DNA from: Candidatus Nanoarchaeia archaeon
GTDB lineage: Archaea > Nanobdellota > Nanobdellia > SCGC-AAA011-G17 > GW2011-AR17
Length of the DNA: 64,000 nt
Assembly: GCA_028706745.1 (NCBI GenBank)
Contig: JAQTVM010000006.1
Coordinates: 1-64,000, forward strand
Direction of reading: 5' to 3'
Part shown: piece after piece, positions 42,637-52,203 of the stretch
Layout of the letters: the number at the start of each line of letters is the position of its first letter
Numbering within the stretch: position 1 is the first letter of the stretch
Made by a program: the position numbers and the translations under genes
The notes under the pieces: model-generated
What the model saw: the letters and a program-made list of their open reading frames with translations, nothing else
Told to the model about the DNA's origin: nothing
Database searches by the model: none

Positions 42637-43129
42637 GAAATGCTTTGACGAAGGAAAAAAGGGAGGAGAAAGGCACAAAGGGCTTAGAAAAGTCACTTTA
42701 AATGATAAAGACGCAAAGTCCCATATAATTAAGGCGCTGCATAATTTTTCTGCGATTACTGCTTTTCACAATATGGGCTACAGCGACTGGTCAGCAAGCG
42801 CGGCTTTTTATACTTTATACCACGGGTTGCTTGCAATTCTTGCGCAAAAAGGCTATGAATCAAGAAACCAGTCCTGCACTTTTGCCCTTATTGAAGAAAT
42901 GATAAAGAAAGGGGAAATTAAAATGCTTACAATTAAAGATGTCAAGGAAATATATGACAAGGACGTGACAGAAGATATTGCGCACAGCAGCAAGTTGCTT
43001 GATATCAGGGAGCAGATGCAGTATTCAACAAGCACATCGCTGAAAGAAGAGGAGTTTGAGGCGCTTAAGAAAAGGACAAAAGAATTGTTGGACAAGATAA
43101 GGCTTGAATTTGAAAGAAAGGTTGAATAG
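42620..43129 (+). CDS. HEPN-domain protein
   Basis: AITAFHNMGYSDWSASAAFYTLYHGLLAILAQKGYESRNQSCTFALIEE; overlaps MNT stop. Confidence 0.78.
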   Translation: MQDKLKKCFDEGKKGGERHKGLRKVTLNDKDAKSHIIKALHNFSAITAFHNMGYSDWSASAAFYTLYHGLLAILAQKGYESRNQSCTFALIEEMIKKGEIKMLTIKDVKEIYDKDVTEDIAHSSKLLDIREQMQYSTSTSLKEEEFEALKKRTKELLDKIRLEFERKVE

Positions 43130-43185
43130 AATTACCCTCTACAATACATTAATTATAATGTAGGGGGTATATGCTACTTTTTGCC

Positions 43186-44403
43186 CTATACCTTTTTCAG
43201 GATATCCTTTCCCAATAAAATCCCCAGGCTTCCCTTTGCGCATTCCTTCTCTGAAAAGCCGCTTATCTTGTCCTTTCTTTTCCCGTCATAAACAAGCAGG
43301 GGAACAAGCCCGTCTGAATGCGACTTTAATTCGCACGGCGTTGCGTGGTCTGAGGTTACTATGATTCTGGCATTGAGCTTTCTTATCTCTGAGAACAGCT
43401 TTTTGTCAATAATCTCCAGCATTTTCTTTTTTTCATCAGGCAATCCGTCGTGTCCCGGAATGTCTGTCTCTTTTATATGAATGTAGAATGCGTCAAACCT
43501 GTTCCACTGCGACTTAAGATATTTCAATGAGTCCCTTATTTCCGCGTTAAGGCAGTTGTAGATGTGCTCATATGCCTTTGAGGAAGTGATAGGCGGGTAT
43601 TTGACTTTCAGAATTTTCATGCCTGCCAGCTCTGCAATCCCAATCTCAAGAGGCATTCCAACCACTGCCGCCCACTTTTTCTTTTTTGGAAGCTTTGGCA
43701 ATTTGTTTCCTGCATCTCTTGGAAGTATTGCGTTTGCAGGGATAAGGCTGCTTTTGATTCTTCTTTCATTTGTCTTGCTTTCATCAAGAACTTTTATTGA
43801 CTGCCTTACAAAATCGTTTATAATGCCCGCAGTGTTCTCGGCGCCTTTTTTTAATGCAATGCATTCCTCTATTTTATTTGAAGAAACAGCCTTTGCAACG
43901 CCGAAAGCTCCCTCTTTTTTGTAAGCAGGATCCACATTTGAGATTTCATCTGAGAATTTTCCGTAAAGTATCAAAACACCCCTGTGTTCTGTTGTGCTTT
44001 TGAAAAGGAACTTGCATTTTAGCTTTACTTTTTTGTTTATTTCCTTCTCAAGCTCTTTAGCTTCTATTGTTGTAAGGCTTCTTCCGACTCTCCTGTCTGT
44101 TATCTTATTATTCTTAACTGTTGCGAAGTTTGTCCTTAGCGCAAGAAACGGCTTATTTAATTTGATTCCTGCGCCAAACGCCTCCAAAGGACCCCTTCCT
44201 GTGAAGTACTTGTAAGGATCATAGCCAAGGATAGCCATCACTGCAAAGTCTGATTCAGGAGCAATTCCTTTCCCGACTGTCTGGACTAATCCGCATCTTC
44301 CGTTCTTTGCAAGAAAGTCAAGGTTAGGCTTATAGGCTCTTTCATAAGGAGTGTTGTTCCCGGCGTCTGCAGCGCCGTCAAGAACGATGAAGAGTGTTTT
44401 CAT
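43186..44403 (-). CDS. apgM: 2,3-bisphosphoglycerate-independent phosphoglycerate mutase, archaeal type
   Basis: MKTLFIVLDGAADAGNNTPYERAYKPNLDFLAKNGRCGLVQTVGKGIAPESDFAVMAILGYDP; start trimmed. Confidence 0.92.
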   Translation of the reverse strand: MKTLFIVLDGAADAGNNTPYERAYKPNLDFLAKNGRCGLVQTVGKGIAPESDFAVMAILGYDPYKYFTGRGPLEAFGAGIKLNKPFLALRTNFATVKNNKITDRRVGRSLTTIEAKELEKEINKKVKLKCKFLFKSTTEHRGVLILYGKFSDEISNVDPAYKKEGAFGVAKAVSSNKIEECIALKKGAENTAGIINDFVRQSIKVLDESKTNERRIKSSLIPANAILPRDAGNKLPKLPKKKKWAAVVGMPLEIGIAELAGMKILKVKYPPITSSKAYEHIYNCLNAEIRDSLKYLKSQWNRFDAFYIHIKETDIPGHDGLPDEKKKMLEIIDKKLFSEIRKLNARIIVTSDHATPCELKSHSDGLVPLLVYDGKRKDKISGFSEKECAKGSLGILLGKDILKKV

Positions 44404-44727
44404 TACTTTATTCTTACGTATTCTTTCTTTAAAACACTTTTGAATAGAAAAAATGCAAATAAAGCCAGCCTCCGGCAAGAATTTTTTTCGTTATTTATTT
44501 TGACATCGAGGCAGAGATTTATATCTTATGCTTTCTAAAAATCTTCCGGCTGGTTTTTAAGCGAGACTTATGATTTTTCATATGCGCACGAAAGGTTTTC
44601 AGCTTCATTGAAAATCATGCGGGATTTTTCAGGAAAGGCATATTAATCCTAAAAGAATATACTTCCTATGGACAATTTTGAACCAAAAAGCTTAAATACA
44701 TATGCAATAAACATATGTTATAGAGAT

Positions 44728-44997
44728 ATGCCTTGTCCGAGATTCAAAGGGCTAAGGATAATAGTGTCTGATTCCGCGATGCAGGAGCTTTTCAAGCACG
44801 GAAAAGACCTTTGTGATGTCGTGGAAGTGCTTGAAACAGGCTATGACGCGCCGAGAAAGAGAAAGGAAGGCACTATTGAAAGATGGCTCGACAAGGGCAG
44901 CAAAACATTCAATGCTGTAATTGCCTTAAGCTATAATGAATCAATGAAAGAAGAATGCTGGGTGCTTGTGCACTTCGGGAGATTCGGAAGAAAATGA
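44728..44997 (+). CDS. Putative small toxin (DUF4258-like)
   Basis: MPCPRFKGLRIIVSDSAMQELFKHGKDLCDVVEVLETGY...; overlaps downstream antitoxin-like gene; start trimmed because 44668 lies upstream of the likely TATA. Confidence 0.6.
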   Translation: MPCPRFKGLRIIVSDSAMQELFKHGKDLCDVVEVLETGYDAPRKRKEGTIERWLDKGSKTFNAVIALSYNESMKEECWVLVHFGRFGRK

Positions 44998-45293
44998 AAT
45001 GCAACAACTGCGGAAAGCAAATGGAACATGTTAAGGCGCTGGACTTTAACGGCTACAGGATAGCGGGCTGGAAATGCCAGTGCGGTGAGAAGTATTACGA
45101 GCCTGAGCAGGCGCAGAAAGTCCTTTTGCTGAACAAGCTTAAGAAGCAGTCTTTGAAGGCAAGGCTTGGAAGGATAAAGAGCAATTTAATTCTCAGGCTG
45201 CCTATTGATATTGAGCATGCATTAAACCTGAAACAGGGCGAGGACGTTCTTATATCCATAGAGAATGATGCAATAAAGGTAGTTCCTGCGTGA
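44994..45293 (+). CDS. YgiT-type zinc-finger/AbrB-like antitoxin
   Basis: MKCNNCGKQMEHVKALDFNGYRIAGWKCQCGEKYYEPEQA...LPIDIEHALNLKQGEDVLISIENDAIKVVP. Confidence 0.72.
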   Translation: MKCNNCGKQMEHVKALDFNGYRIAGWKCQCGEKYYEPEQAQKVLLLNKLKKQSLKARLGRIKSNLILRLPIDIEHALNLKQGEDVLISIENDAIKVVPA

Positions 45294-45344
45294 GCCTCCT
45301 TCTTTCCTTAACATTTATATAATATGCATTCATTCCTTACTATT

Positions 45345-46331
45345 ATGAAGCTAAAACAAATACCTGAAGATTTCATCGTAAGGGAGCTTGCCTCTATTCC
45401 TTTCACTGACTCAGGAGAATATGCCTATTTCTTATTAAGAAAAAAGGACTGGAACACAATGGATGCTGTGAAGGAGATAGCTGAACGTCTGGCTTTGCCT
45501 TCAAAGAAGGTTTCGTATGCAGGCATCAAGGACAAGAAGGCTGTCACAGAGCAGTTTATCTCAATACAGGGCGTTCCTAAAGAAAAAGTGCTTGGCTTGA
45601 AGATAAAGGACATTGAGCTTGAATTCGTCGGCTATGCAAATGAGAAGATGTCAAACGAGATGCTGCAGGGAAACGGATTCAGGATTACTTTGAGAGGTTT
45701 GGAGAAAGAGATTCGCAATGAGCCTAAATTAATTCCCAACTACTTTGACGAGCAGAGGTTTGGAATCAATGCAAGAAACCATCTTGTGGGGCAGGCAATT
45801 GTCAAAAGGCAGTTCGGAAGAGCCTGCGACCTGATGGGCATAAAGGCGGAGAATAATCCAGTGAACACCCTGCTTGCAAAAAAAGAGATACTGTTTTTTT
45901 GCTTTAACGCTTACCAGTCATATTTGTTTAATCTTGCTTTGGCTGAATATGTGCGGAAGCACGCAAAGAATACTGCTGAAACTGATTACAGCATCGGAAA
46001 GCTTGCTTTCGGCGATGTGTCTGCTGTGAAGAATATCTCACTTCCTCTTGTGCATTTTGACACCTCTTTTGAAAATGATGAAGTGAAGCGAATATATGAG
46101 AAGATACTCAAGGACGAGGAGATAAAGTTTTCGGATTTCCTTATCAGGCAGATGCCGAATCTGGTGCAATTGTCGCCTTCAAGGATGGCTTTTGTCGCTG
46201 TGAAGGATTACAATACATTGTCTTTTGAGAAGGATGAGCTTAATGAGGGGCTTATGAAGCAGATTGTTTCTTTTTCTTTGCCTAAAGGTTCGTATGCGAC
46301 GATTGTTGTTAAGTGGCTTGAGTTGCAGTAA
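45345..46331 (+). CDS. truD: tRNA pseudouridine(13) synthase TruD
   Basis: QIPEDFIVRELASIPF, KVSYAGIKDKKAVTEQFISI, YFDEQRFGI; start trimmed. Confidence 0.92.
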   Translation: MKLKQIPEDFIVRELASIPFTDSGEYAYFLLRKKDWNTMDAVKEIAERLALPSKKVSYAGIKDKKAVTEQFISIQGVPKEKVLGLKIKDIELEFVGYANEKMSNEMLQGNGFRITLRGLEKEIRNEPKLIPNYFDEQRFGINARNHLVGQAIVKRQFGRACDLMGIKAENNPVNTLLAKKEILFFCFNAYQSYLFNLALAEYVRKHAKNTAETDYSIGKLAFGDVSAVKNISLPLVHFDTSFENDEVKRIYEKILKDEEIKFSDFLIRQMPNLVQLSPSRMAFVAVKDYNTLSFEKDELNEGLMKQIVSFSLPKGSYATIVVKWLELQ

Positions 46332-46364
46332 GTTTTATAAAGGAATTGCATATTCTTTGCTGAG

Positions 46365-46907
46365 ATGGCTGATATTATTGAGTGGGATCCGAAGATAGAG
46401 GTTTTAACTGATAAAATAAGCAGGAATTTTCTTGCAGACGCCTATGCAATTGCCTGGCATGATAGCGAAGATCCTGTGACAAAGACAGGAGCGATTATTA
46501 TAAACCCTCATTTAAGTGACTTCGTTGGTGCGGGCGCAAATCATTTTCCTGCCGGACTTAACCCTACTGAAGAACAAAAGAGGGACAGGGATTATAAGCT
46601 GAAGCACATAATTCATGCAGAGCCTGCGGCTATTTACGCTGCAGCAAGCATAAAGGGAGGAACAAAAGGCGCCATAATGTATATGCCCTGGGTGCCGTGC
46701 ACTGATTGCGCAAAGGCAATTATTGATTCAGACATAGTTACGTTTGTTGGGCACAAGCAGATGATTATAAAGACGCCTGAGAGATGGAGGGAGAGCACTG
46801 AGTATGCTTTGGAATTGCTGAGGAAGTGCGGCGTTGGGCTTTACATGTACGACGGGAAGATTGGATCTGTGAAGAGCCTGTTTAACGGAGAGGTTTGGGA
46901 GCCGTAG
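46365..46907 (+). CDS. Zinc-dependent (deoxy)cytidylate deaminase-like protein
   Basis: HAEPAAIYAAASIKGGTKGAIMYMPWVPCTDCAKAII. Confidence 0.82.
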   Translation: MADIIEWDPKIEVLTDKISRNFLADAYAIAWHDSEDPVTKTGAIIINPHLSDFVGAGANHFPAGLNPTEEQKRDRDYKLKHIIHAEPAAIYAAASIKGGTKGAIMYMPWVPCTDCAKAIIDSDIVTFVGHKQMIIKTPERWRESTEYALELLRKCGVGLYMYDGKIGSVKSLFNGEVWEP

Positions 46908-47093
46908 AATTGTATTCTTGAAGATATAATATTATATGTTGGAGCATACATTAAGGCGGGACGACGGCGTAGGGTTCTTTGGGTTTTTTAAAAATAAGAT
47001 TTAATATAACGTCTAGAGATGGAAAATCAGTAAATTTGAAGTTCCCCTTATCTAAGGAGTAATAATATAAATACTAAAATTGACAGACAATCT

Positions 47094-48779
47094 CTATTGC
47101 TTTAGTTTGATAAATTCATTATTATAATCTTGGCTATGCCAAAAAACAAGCCTATTATCGGACCATGTAGAAATTTCTTTTTGTCTTTCCACAATTACAT
47201 CGATGAGATCATTTTTATCAATATTAAATATTTCATTAATATACTCCTTAAACTTTTTATCCGAAAGATTATTTAAAATTATTTTTGTTATTCCATTGTC
47301 CAAATATAAATAAATCGGAAAAGAGGTATATCTATTATCTATAATTGAATAAGAATCAATTAAAAATATTATCTCACATAATTCTCTTATCTCTTGTTTT
47401 AAGATTATATCTTTATTGTATTTATTTGGAGGATAGAGATATTCAAAGAAGCGTTTAACATCGCCATGAAACATTTCGGGGTGCCATGTTCTTGCATTAT
47501 ATATGTAAGGAATACTCATCCCTGAAAAATATGCTGATGATAAATTAAAGAATTTACGAATTATCCTTGAATATCGTTTTTTATGTGCTTTGCCTAATAC
47601 CTTGAAGATTATTTCTGCTATCAATGTAGAAGGTATCTGAATTATTGCTGTTAATCCGCTCATCTCCTGCGATAATTCTTCGAACCTAAAAATTAAATCG
47701 AGATTATCTAGAATAATGGACTCGTCCCCATAGTCTAGCAGATAGTCTAAAATTAATATTATTGGCTTAATGCTATTTCGACAAGATTCATAAATTGCAA
47801 TAACCTCTTCTTTTTCCGTTTTGTGTGGCGGAGAAATTAATTCGCCTATTCTGTTATATGCTTGATTAATGCTATGCTTTAGAGTTTTATCCAATTCTAT
47901 AGTTTTATTATTCTGAATTAAATAGATAATTTTGTCTTCAAATTCATCTATTTTATCTAGCTTTGTTTCAATTTGTATTGGCAAAATCGATAAATCTAAA
48001 TCTATACCTTTTGGAACTAAAGCATTTTTGGGAATTCTAGGAATAATCAAACTATCATCATCACATTTAGATTTTGGATGTTGTTTATCTTGTGTTAGCC
48101 CTTTTACTTCCTCACATATTTTTGCATATGCTTCTTTAAAGTCTAAATTATCTTCCTGCTCATTACTTAAAATTTTATTAAATGCATGGGTAAAAATACC
48201 TTGTTCTAGTTTATCATCTTCTAAAGCGGCTTCATTTGAGTCACATGCAGCAATAGTACCATTTCCACTTCCAGATATTACCAAATTTAATAATTCCTGT
48301 GTATTTATATCTCTAAAATTAAATCCTATATCTCTTCTTAATGCACTGCCACTATGACATGCATCTAGTAAAAGCAATTTTTGTTTAGAGTTTATTTGTT
48401 TAATTTTAATATTTATTTCATTTAGGCTGATTCCTGTTATATCGCTATAACCTGCATCAAAATTATAGGGGCAAATAAAACAATTATTCGAATCAATTTG
48501 TTCAGGTCCCTTAACTTTTGCAAAACCATGCCCTGCAAAGCTTAAAATTAAATAATCAGTATCTCTAGCCTTTGATGAAATGTCATTTATTGCTTTAAGA
48601 ATATTTTCCTTAGTTGCATTTGAGTCAGTTAAACAATTTTTATATGCACAATTGTATTTTGCATATCCCTCAAATATCAGATTTGCATCCTTAACACTAT
48701 ATTTTAAAGAACGGTCTGGCAAATTAGGATATTTATTAATGCCTATACATAACAATAAAATTTTGCCCATGCTGTCCAT
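47094..48779 (-). CDS. Caspase-like (peptidase C14) protein with unknown C-terminal domain
   Basis: KILLLCIGINKYPN...LKYSVKDANLIFEG; YLILSFAGHGFA; LLLLDACHSGSAL. Confidence 0.85.
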   Translation of the reverse strand: MDSMGKILLLCIGINKYPNLPDRSLKYSVKDANLIFEGYAKYNCAYKNCLTDSNATKENILKAINDISSKARDTDYLILSFAGHGFAKVKGPEQIDSNNCFICPYNFDAGYSDITGISLNEINIKIKQINSKQKLLLLDACHSGSALRRDIGFNFRDINTQELLNLVISGSGNGTIAACDSNEAALEDDKLEQGIFTHAFNKILSNEQEDNLDFKEAYAKICEEVKGLTQDKQHPKSKCDDDSLIIPRIPKNALVPKGIDLDLSILPIQIETKLDKIDEFEDKIIYLIQNNKTIELDKTLKHSINQAYNRIGELISPPHKTEKEEVIAIYESCRNSIKPIILILDYLLDYGDESIILDNLDLIFRFEELSQEMSGLTAIIQIPSTLIAEIIFKVLGKAHKKRYSRIIRKFFNLSSAYFSGMSIPYIYNARTWHPEMFHGDVKRFFEYLYPPNKYNKDIILKQEIRELCEIIFLIDSYSIIDNRYTSFPIYLYLDNGITKIILNNLSDKKFKEYINEIFNIDKNDLIDVIVERQKEISTWSDNRLVFWHSQDYNNEFIKLKQ

Positions 48780-48953
48780 ACTAACCTAAAACTGCAACTG
48801 GTATATAAATATTCATATGTGTTAAATAAATTTATTAACTTTACACTTTATATCAATCTTCTGGTAGGGTCCTTTAAGTTAATGAGCGCCCCGCAAGGAA
48901 ATCGATACATTTATATATATTTGTAAGTATTTGTAATTTCGGAGGATATAATC

Positions 48954-49751
48954 TTGATTAAAAGAAAAAATATTGTTGGAAAAATTATAAATTTTCGCGG
49001 ATTAGTTTATGCTCCTGTTGAAGAAAATGGCGTGATTTTTTTATTTTCAAAATTAACTAATGATTTGAATCTCTATATAGAGACTATTAGAAAAGGATTC
49101 CCAGACTGTATTGCAAAAAGATATATTGGAAGCGGACAATGGGAAGAAGTAAACATTGAATTTGAGTTCAAATCGTCTGATTTTTTAAGGCACGGACACC
49201 TTAATAGTATGAAATATGGCTCTAAATGTGATATGATTGTTTGCTGGGAACATGACTGGAAAAATTCCCCTAAAGATATAGAAATCATTGAACTAAAAAC
49301 AGAATACCAGAAATATCCTAATCAAATTATAGAAGAACCTGATAAAGTTTCTCAGATAAGTGATTATAATCTTGAGGATTTATACAAAAATTATGCAAGT
49401 TCAAAAAAATTATATGAAGAATTGCATGAATCTGTTATGAAAATTAACAAATCGATTTGGCGAAAACCAGCTAAATATGGGGTTTTTTATTATTCTCCTG
49501 AAAAAGTTTTTTTTAATGTAAAAATACAGAAACAAGGATTAAGGATTCATTTATTTACGGGTGGCAAAAAGATTAAAGGAGTTGAAACTATTTCCGAAGA
49601 AGGAACCTATGCACAAAAATGGGGGAGATTTCATATCAAAGATAAAAAAGAGATAAAGCAAGCAAAATTGATTCTTAAAAAATCACTAGAATTAATAAAA
49701 GACGCAATCAAAAATAATGAAAATACTGGTTGGTATGCGGAGGTTGAGTAA
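48954..49751 (+). CDS. Putative PD-(D/E)XK nuclease with DUF5655-like C-terminus
   Basis: CDMIVCWEHDWKNSPKDIEIIELK active-site-like pattern; C-terminal FFNVKIQKQGLRIHLFTGGKK...GRFHIKDKKEIKQAKLILKKSLELI. Confidence 0.6.
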   Translation: MIKRKNIVGKIINFRGLVYAPVEENGVIFLFSKLTNDLNLYIETIRKGFPDCIAKRYIGSGQWEEVNIEFEFKSSDFLRHGHLNSMKYGSKCDMIVCWEHDWKNSPKDIEIIELKTEYQKYPNQIIEEPDKVSQISDYNLEDLYKNYASSKKLYEELHESVMKINKSIWRKPAKYGVFYYSPEKVFFNVKIQKQGLRIHLFTGGKKIKGVETISEEGTYAQKWGRFHIKDKKEIKQAKLILKKSLELIKDAIKNNENTGWYAEVE

Positions 49752-49752
49752 A

Positions 49753-49896
49753 ATGCAGTCAAAAAATATCACGTTGAGAGTAAATTCTGAATTATACGAG
49801 AAATATAGGGAATTTTGTAAAAAGAAAGGTATATTAATCTCTCGTCAAGTTGAAATAATGATGGAAGAACAATTTAAAGAGGAGGCGAAAAAATGA
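49753..49896 (+). CDS. Ribbon-helix-helix regulator, 47 aa
   Basis: MQSKNITLRVNSELYEKYREFCKKKGILISRQVEIMMEEQFKEEAKK; absent from ORF track; ATGA overlap with the next gene. Confidence 0.7.
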   Translation: MQSKNITLRVNSELYEKYREFCKKKGILISRQVEIMMEEQFKEEAKK

Positions 49897-51677
49897 ATAA
49901 AGATAATCATGATTCTATTTTTCAAAGGAATATCCAGCGAGGAATAGACAAGGGGATTATTAAATTAGAAGTTGATGGCTCAAAAATAATTTATTATGGC
50001 AAAAGAGAGTATACAACTTCTTTCAAAAACCCAGAAGAAAAAGTCAGGGCTTCATATTTTTGTGAGCTTGTTTTAGATTATGATTATCCAACTAAAAATA
50101 TAGATATCGAGGTTATTGTTCCAAGAAGAACACCGGAAGATAGGGCAGATATTGTTGTTTATGATGAAGAGGGGGCAGAGTATCTTGTAATTGAATGCAA
50201 AAAGGACGGAATCACAGATGCAGAATTTAAGCAGGCAATCGAGCAGGCATTTGGAAATGCGAATAGTTTGAGGGCGAAATTCGCTTCTGTTGTTGCAGGG
50301 ATAACTAAAACTGCTTTTGATATTTCCGGGTTTAAGCCAAGTGAAAGAGAGAAAAACGTTATTTCTGATATACCTAAGAAATATGGGAAAACACCAAAAT
50401 ACAAATTTATTAAAGGAGAGACGGATAAAGAATTAAAAGAAGTTTCCAGAGAGGAATTAATAAGAGCATTGGAAAAATCTCATGATACCATTTGGCAAGG
50501 GGGGAAATTAGCCCCTACGACTGCTTTTGATGAGGTTTCAAAACTTCTTTTCTGCAAACTGCGAGATGAAAAGACAACAAAGAAAGGTGAAGTTTACAGC
50601 TTCCAGATTGGAACGCATGAATCAGCAGAAGAAATTTTTAAGAGAATAAACGCAATTTATCTTAAAGCAAAAAAAGAAGATGCCGAAGTCTTTAAGGAAG
50701 ATATAAGATTAGAGCCAAAAGTAGTTTATAATGTTGTTGAGCATTTGCAGGAGTTAGCCATAAACAAAATTGATTTAGATACTAAAGGCGTGGCTTTTGA
50801 GAGGTTTATGGAAGATTTCTTTAAAGGAAAAATGGGGCAGTTCTTCACACCAAGAGAAATAATAAACTTCTGCGTTGAAATGATGAACCCAGAACGAAGC
50901 GATTTAGTTATTGATCCTTCATGTGGCCCTGGCGGTTTTCTGCTTAATACTCTTGATAAAGTAAGAAAATTTGCAGAATCAAATTATGACGAAAAAGAAG
51001 CGTGGGAACATTGGCATAAATTTGCTATGAACAATCTTTATGGAATTGAAATAAACGACCAGATAGCAAGAATATGTAAGATGAATATGATAATCCACGA
51101 TGACGGACATACAAACATCATCAGCACAGATTCATTAAAAAATGTTGAGGATATAACAAAGATACACAAGGGATTTAGGAAAAATCAGTTTGATATACTT
51201 CTAACAAATCCACCCTTCGGGGCAATTGTAAAATCAACAGAGAAAGATTACTTGGATAAATATGATTTAGGCAAAGATAAGAAGAACCAGAAAACAGAGA
51301 TTTTATTTATAGAAAGATGTATAGATTTCTTAAAGCCAAACGGAAAAATGGCGATAGTCCTGCCAGATGGAATTTTAACAAATTCGTCATTGCAATATGT
51401 TCGTGATTTCTTAATGGAAAAATCGCAGATTTTAGCAATTGTTAGCTTACCTCAATTTGCATTTACCCATTTTGGGGCAGGAGTTAAATCTTCTCTTGTA
51501 TTTGTAAGAAAGAAAAAAGAGAACGAAAAAACTGGCAATTATCCTATTTTTATGGCTATTGCCGAGCATATCGGCTATGATGCAACTGGAAGAAAAGACA
51601 CAATCAACGACTTAAACACAATTTTACAAGAATACCGAAAGTTTGAGAAAAGCCCAAAAGGGTATAAAGGAGTTTGA
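49893..51677 (+). CDS. N6-adenine DNA methylase with N-terminal HsdR_N-like nuclease domain
   Basis: RADIVVYDEEGAEYLVIECKKDG (nuclease-like); GQFFTPREIINFCVEMMNPERSDLVIDPSCGPGGFLLNTL; ILLTNPPFG. Confidence 0.9.
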   Translation: MNKDNHDSIFQRNIQRGIDKGIIKLEVDGSKIIYYGKREYTTSFKNPEEKVRASYFCELVLDYDYPTKNIDIEVIVPRRTPEDRADIVVYDEEGAEYLVIECKKDGITDAEFKQAIEQAFGNANSLRAKFASVVAGITKTAFDISGFKPSEREKNVISDIPKKYGKTPKYKFIKGETDKELKEVSREELIRALEKSHDTIWQGGKLAPTTAFDEVSKLLFCKLRDEKTTKKGEVYSFQIGTHESAEEIFKRINAIYLKAKKEDAEVFKEDIRLEPKVVYNVVEHLQELAINKIDLDTKGVAFERFMEDFFKGKMGQFFTPREIINFCVEMMNPERSDLVIDPSCGPGGFLLNTLDKVRKFAESNYDEKEAWEHWHKFAMNNLYGIEINDQIARICKMNMIIHDDGHTNIISTDSLKNVEDITKIHKGFRKNQFDILLTNPPFGAIVKSTEKDYLDKYDLGKDKKNQKTEILFIERCIDFLKPNGKMAIVLPDGILTNSSLQYVRDFLMEKSQILAIVSLPQFAFTHFGAGVKSSLVFVRKKKENEKTGNYPIFMAIAEHIGYDATGRKDTINDLNTILQEYRKFEKSPKGYKGV

Positions 51678-51678
51678 G

Positions 51679-52203
51679 ATGGATATTGATTTAGATAATC
51701 CTATTGGGGCAGTAATAGGAGTAATTATATTAATTCTATTTGGAATAATTGCGGTAAGCATTTTATCAACTATAAGTAATGTTATAACAGAAGATAAATG
51801 CAGGCCCTATCAAGAGCAAATAAGTCAGAAAGATAGTCAAATAGGTGGATTAAACACGCAAATAAACGAGATAAATTCTCAATTACAACAATGCAGGGGG
51901 GATTATCAAACTTTAATAGAGCAGAACATAACAAAGAAAGATTTTGAAGAAGTTAAAGGTTATTTTAATGTTACACAAATACAAATTAACAATTTAAATT
52001 CAAGGTTTGACCAATTAAGCGAAAACTATTACTCTGTACAAAATGTCGTAATCAATAAGTATAATGTTTCTATTGCTCTGAATTTTGTATTTGCTCTTGA
52101 GATATTAAGCTTTGTTTTATTAAAAAACGAGTTGGCTATGTTTTTGTTAAATAGGATCAGAAAGAGAAAGAAGAAAAAATCAGAGGAATCTAAAAATGCC
52201 TGA
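51679..52203 (+). CDS. Membrane-anchored coiled-coil protein
   Basis: MDIDLDNPIGAVIGVIILILFGIIAVSILSTI; heptad region QISQKDSQIGGLNTQINEINSQLQQ; second TM; start trimmed. Confidence 0.6.
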   Translation: MDIDLDNPIGAVIGVIILILFGIIAVSILSTISNVITEDKCRPYQEQISQKDSQIGGLNTQINEINSQLQQCRGDYQTLIEQNITKKDFEEVKGYFNVTQIQINNLNSRFDQLSENYYSVQNVVINKYNVSIALNFVFALEILSFVLLKNELAMFLLNRIRKRKKKKSEESKNA

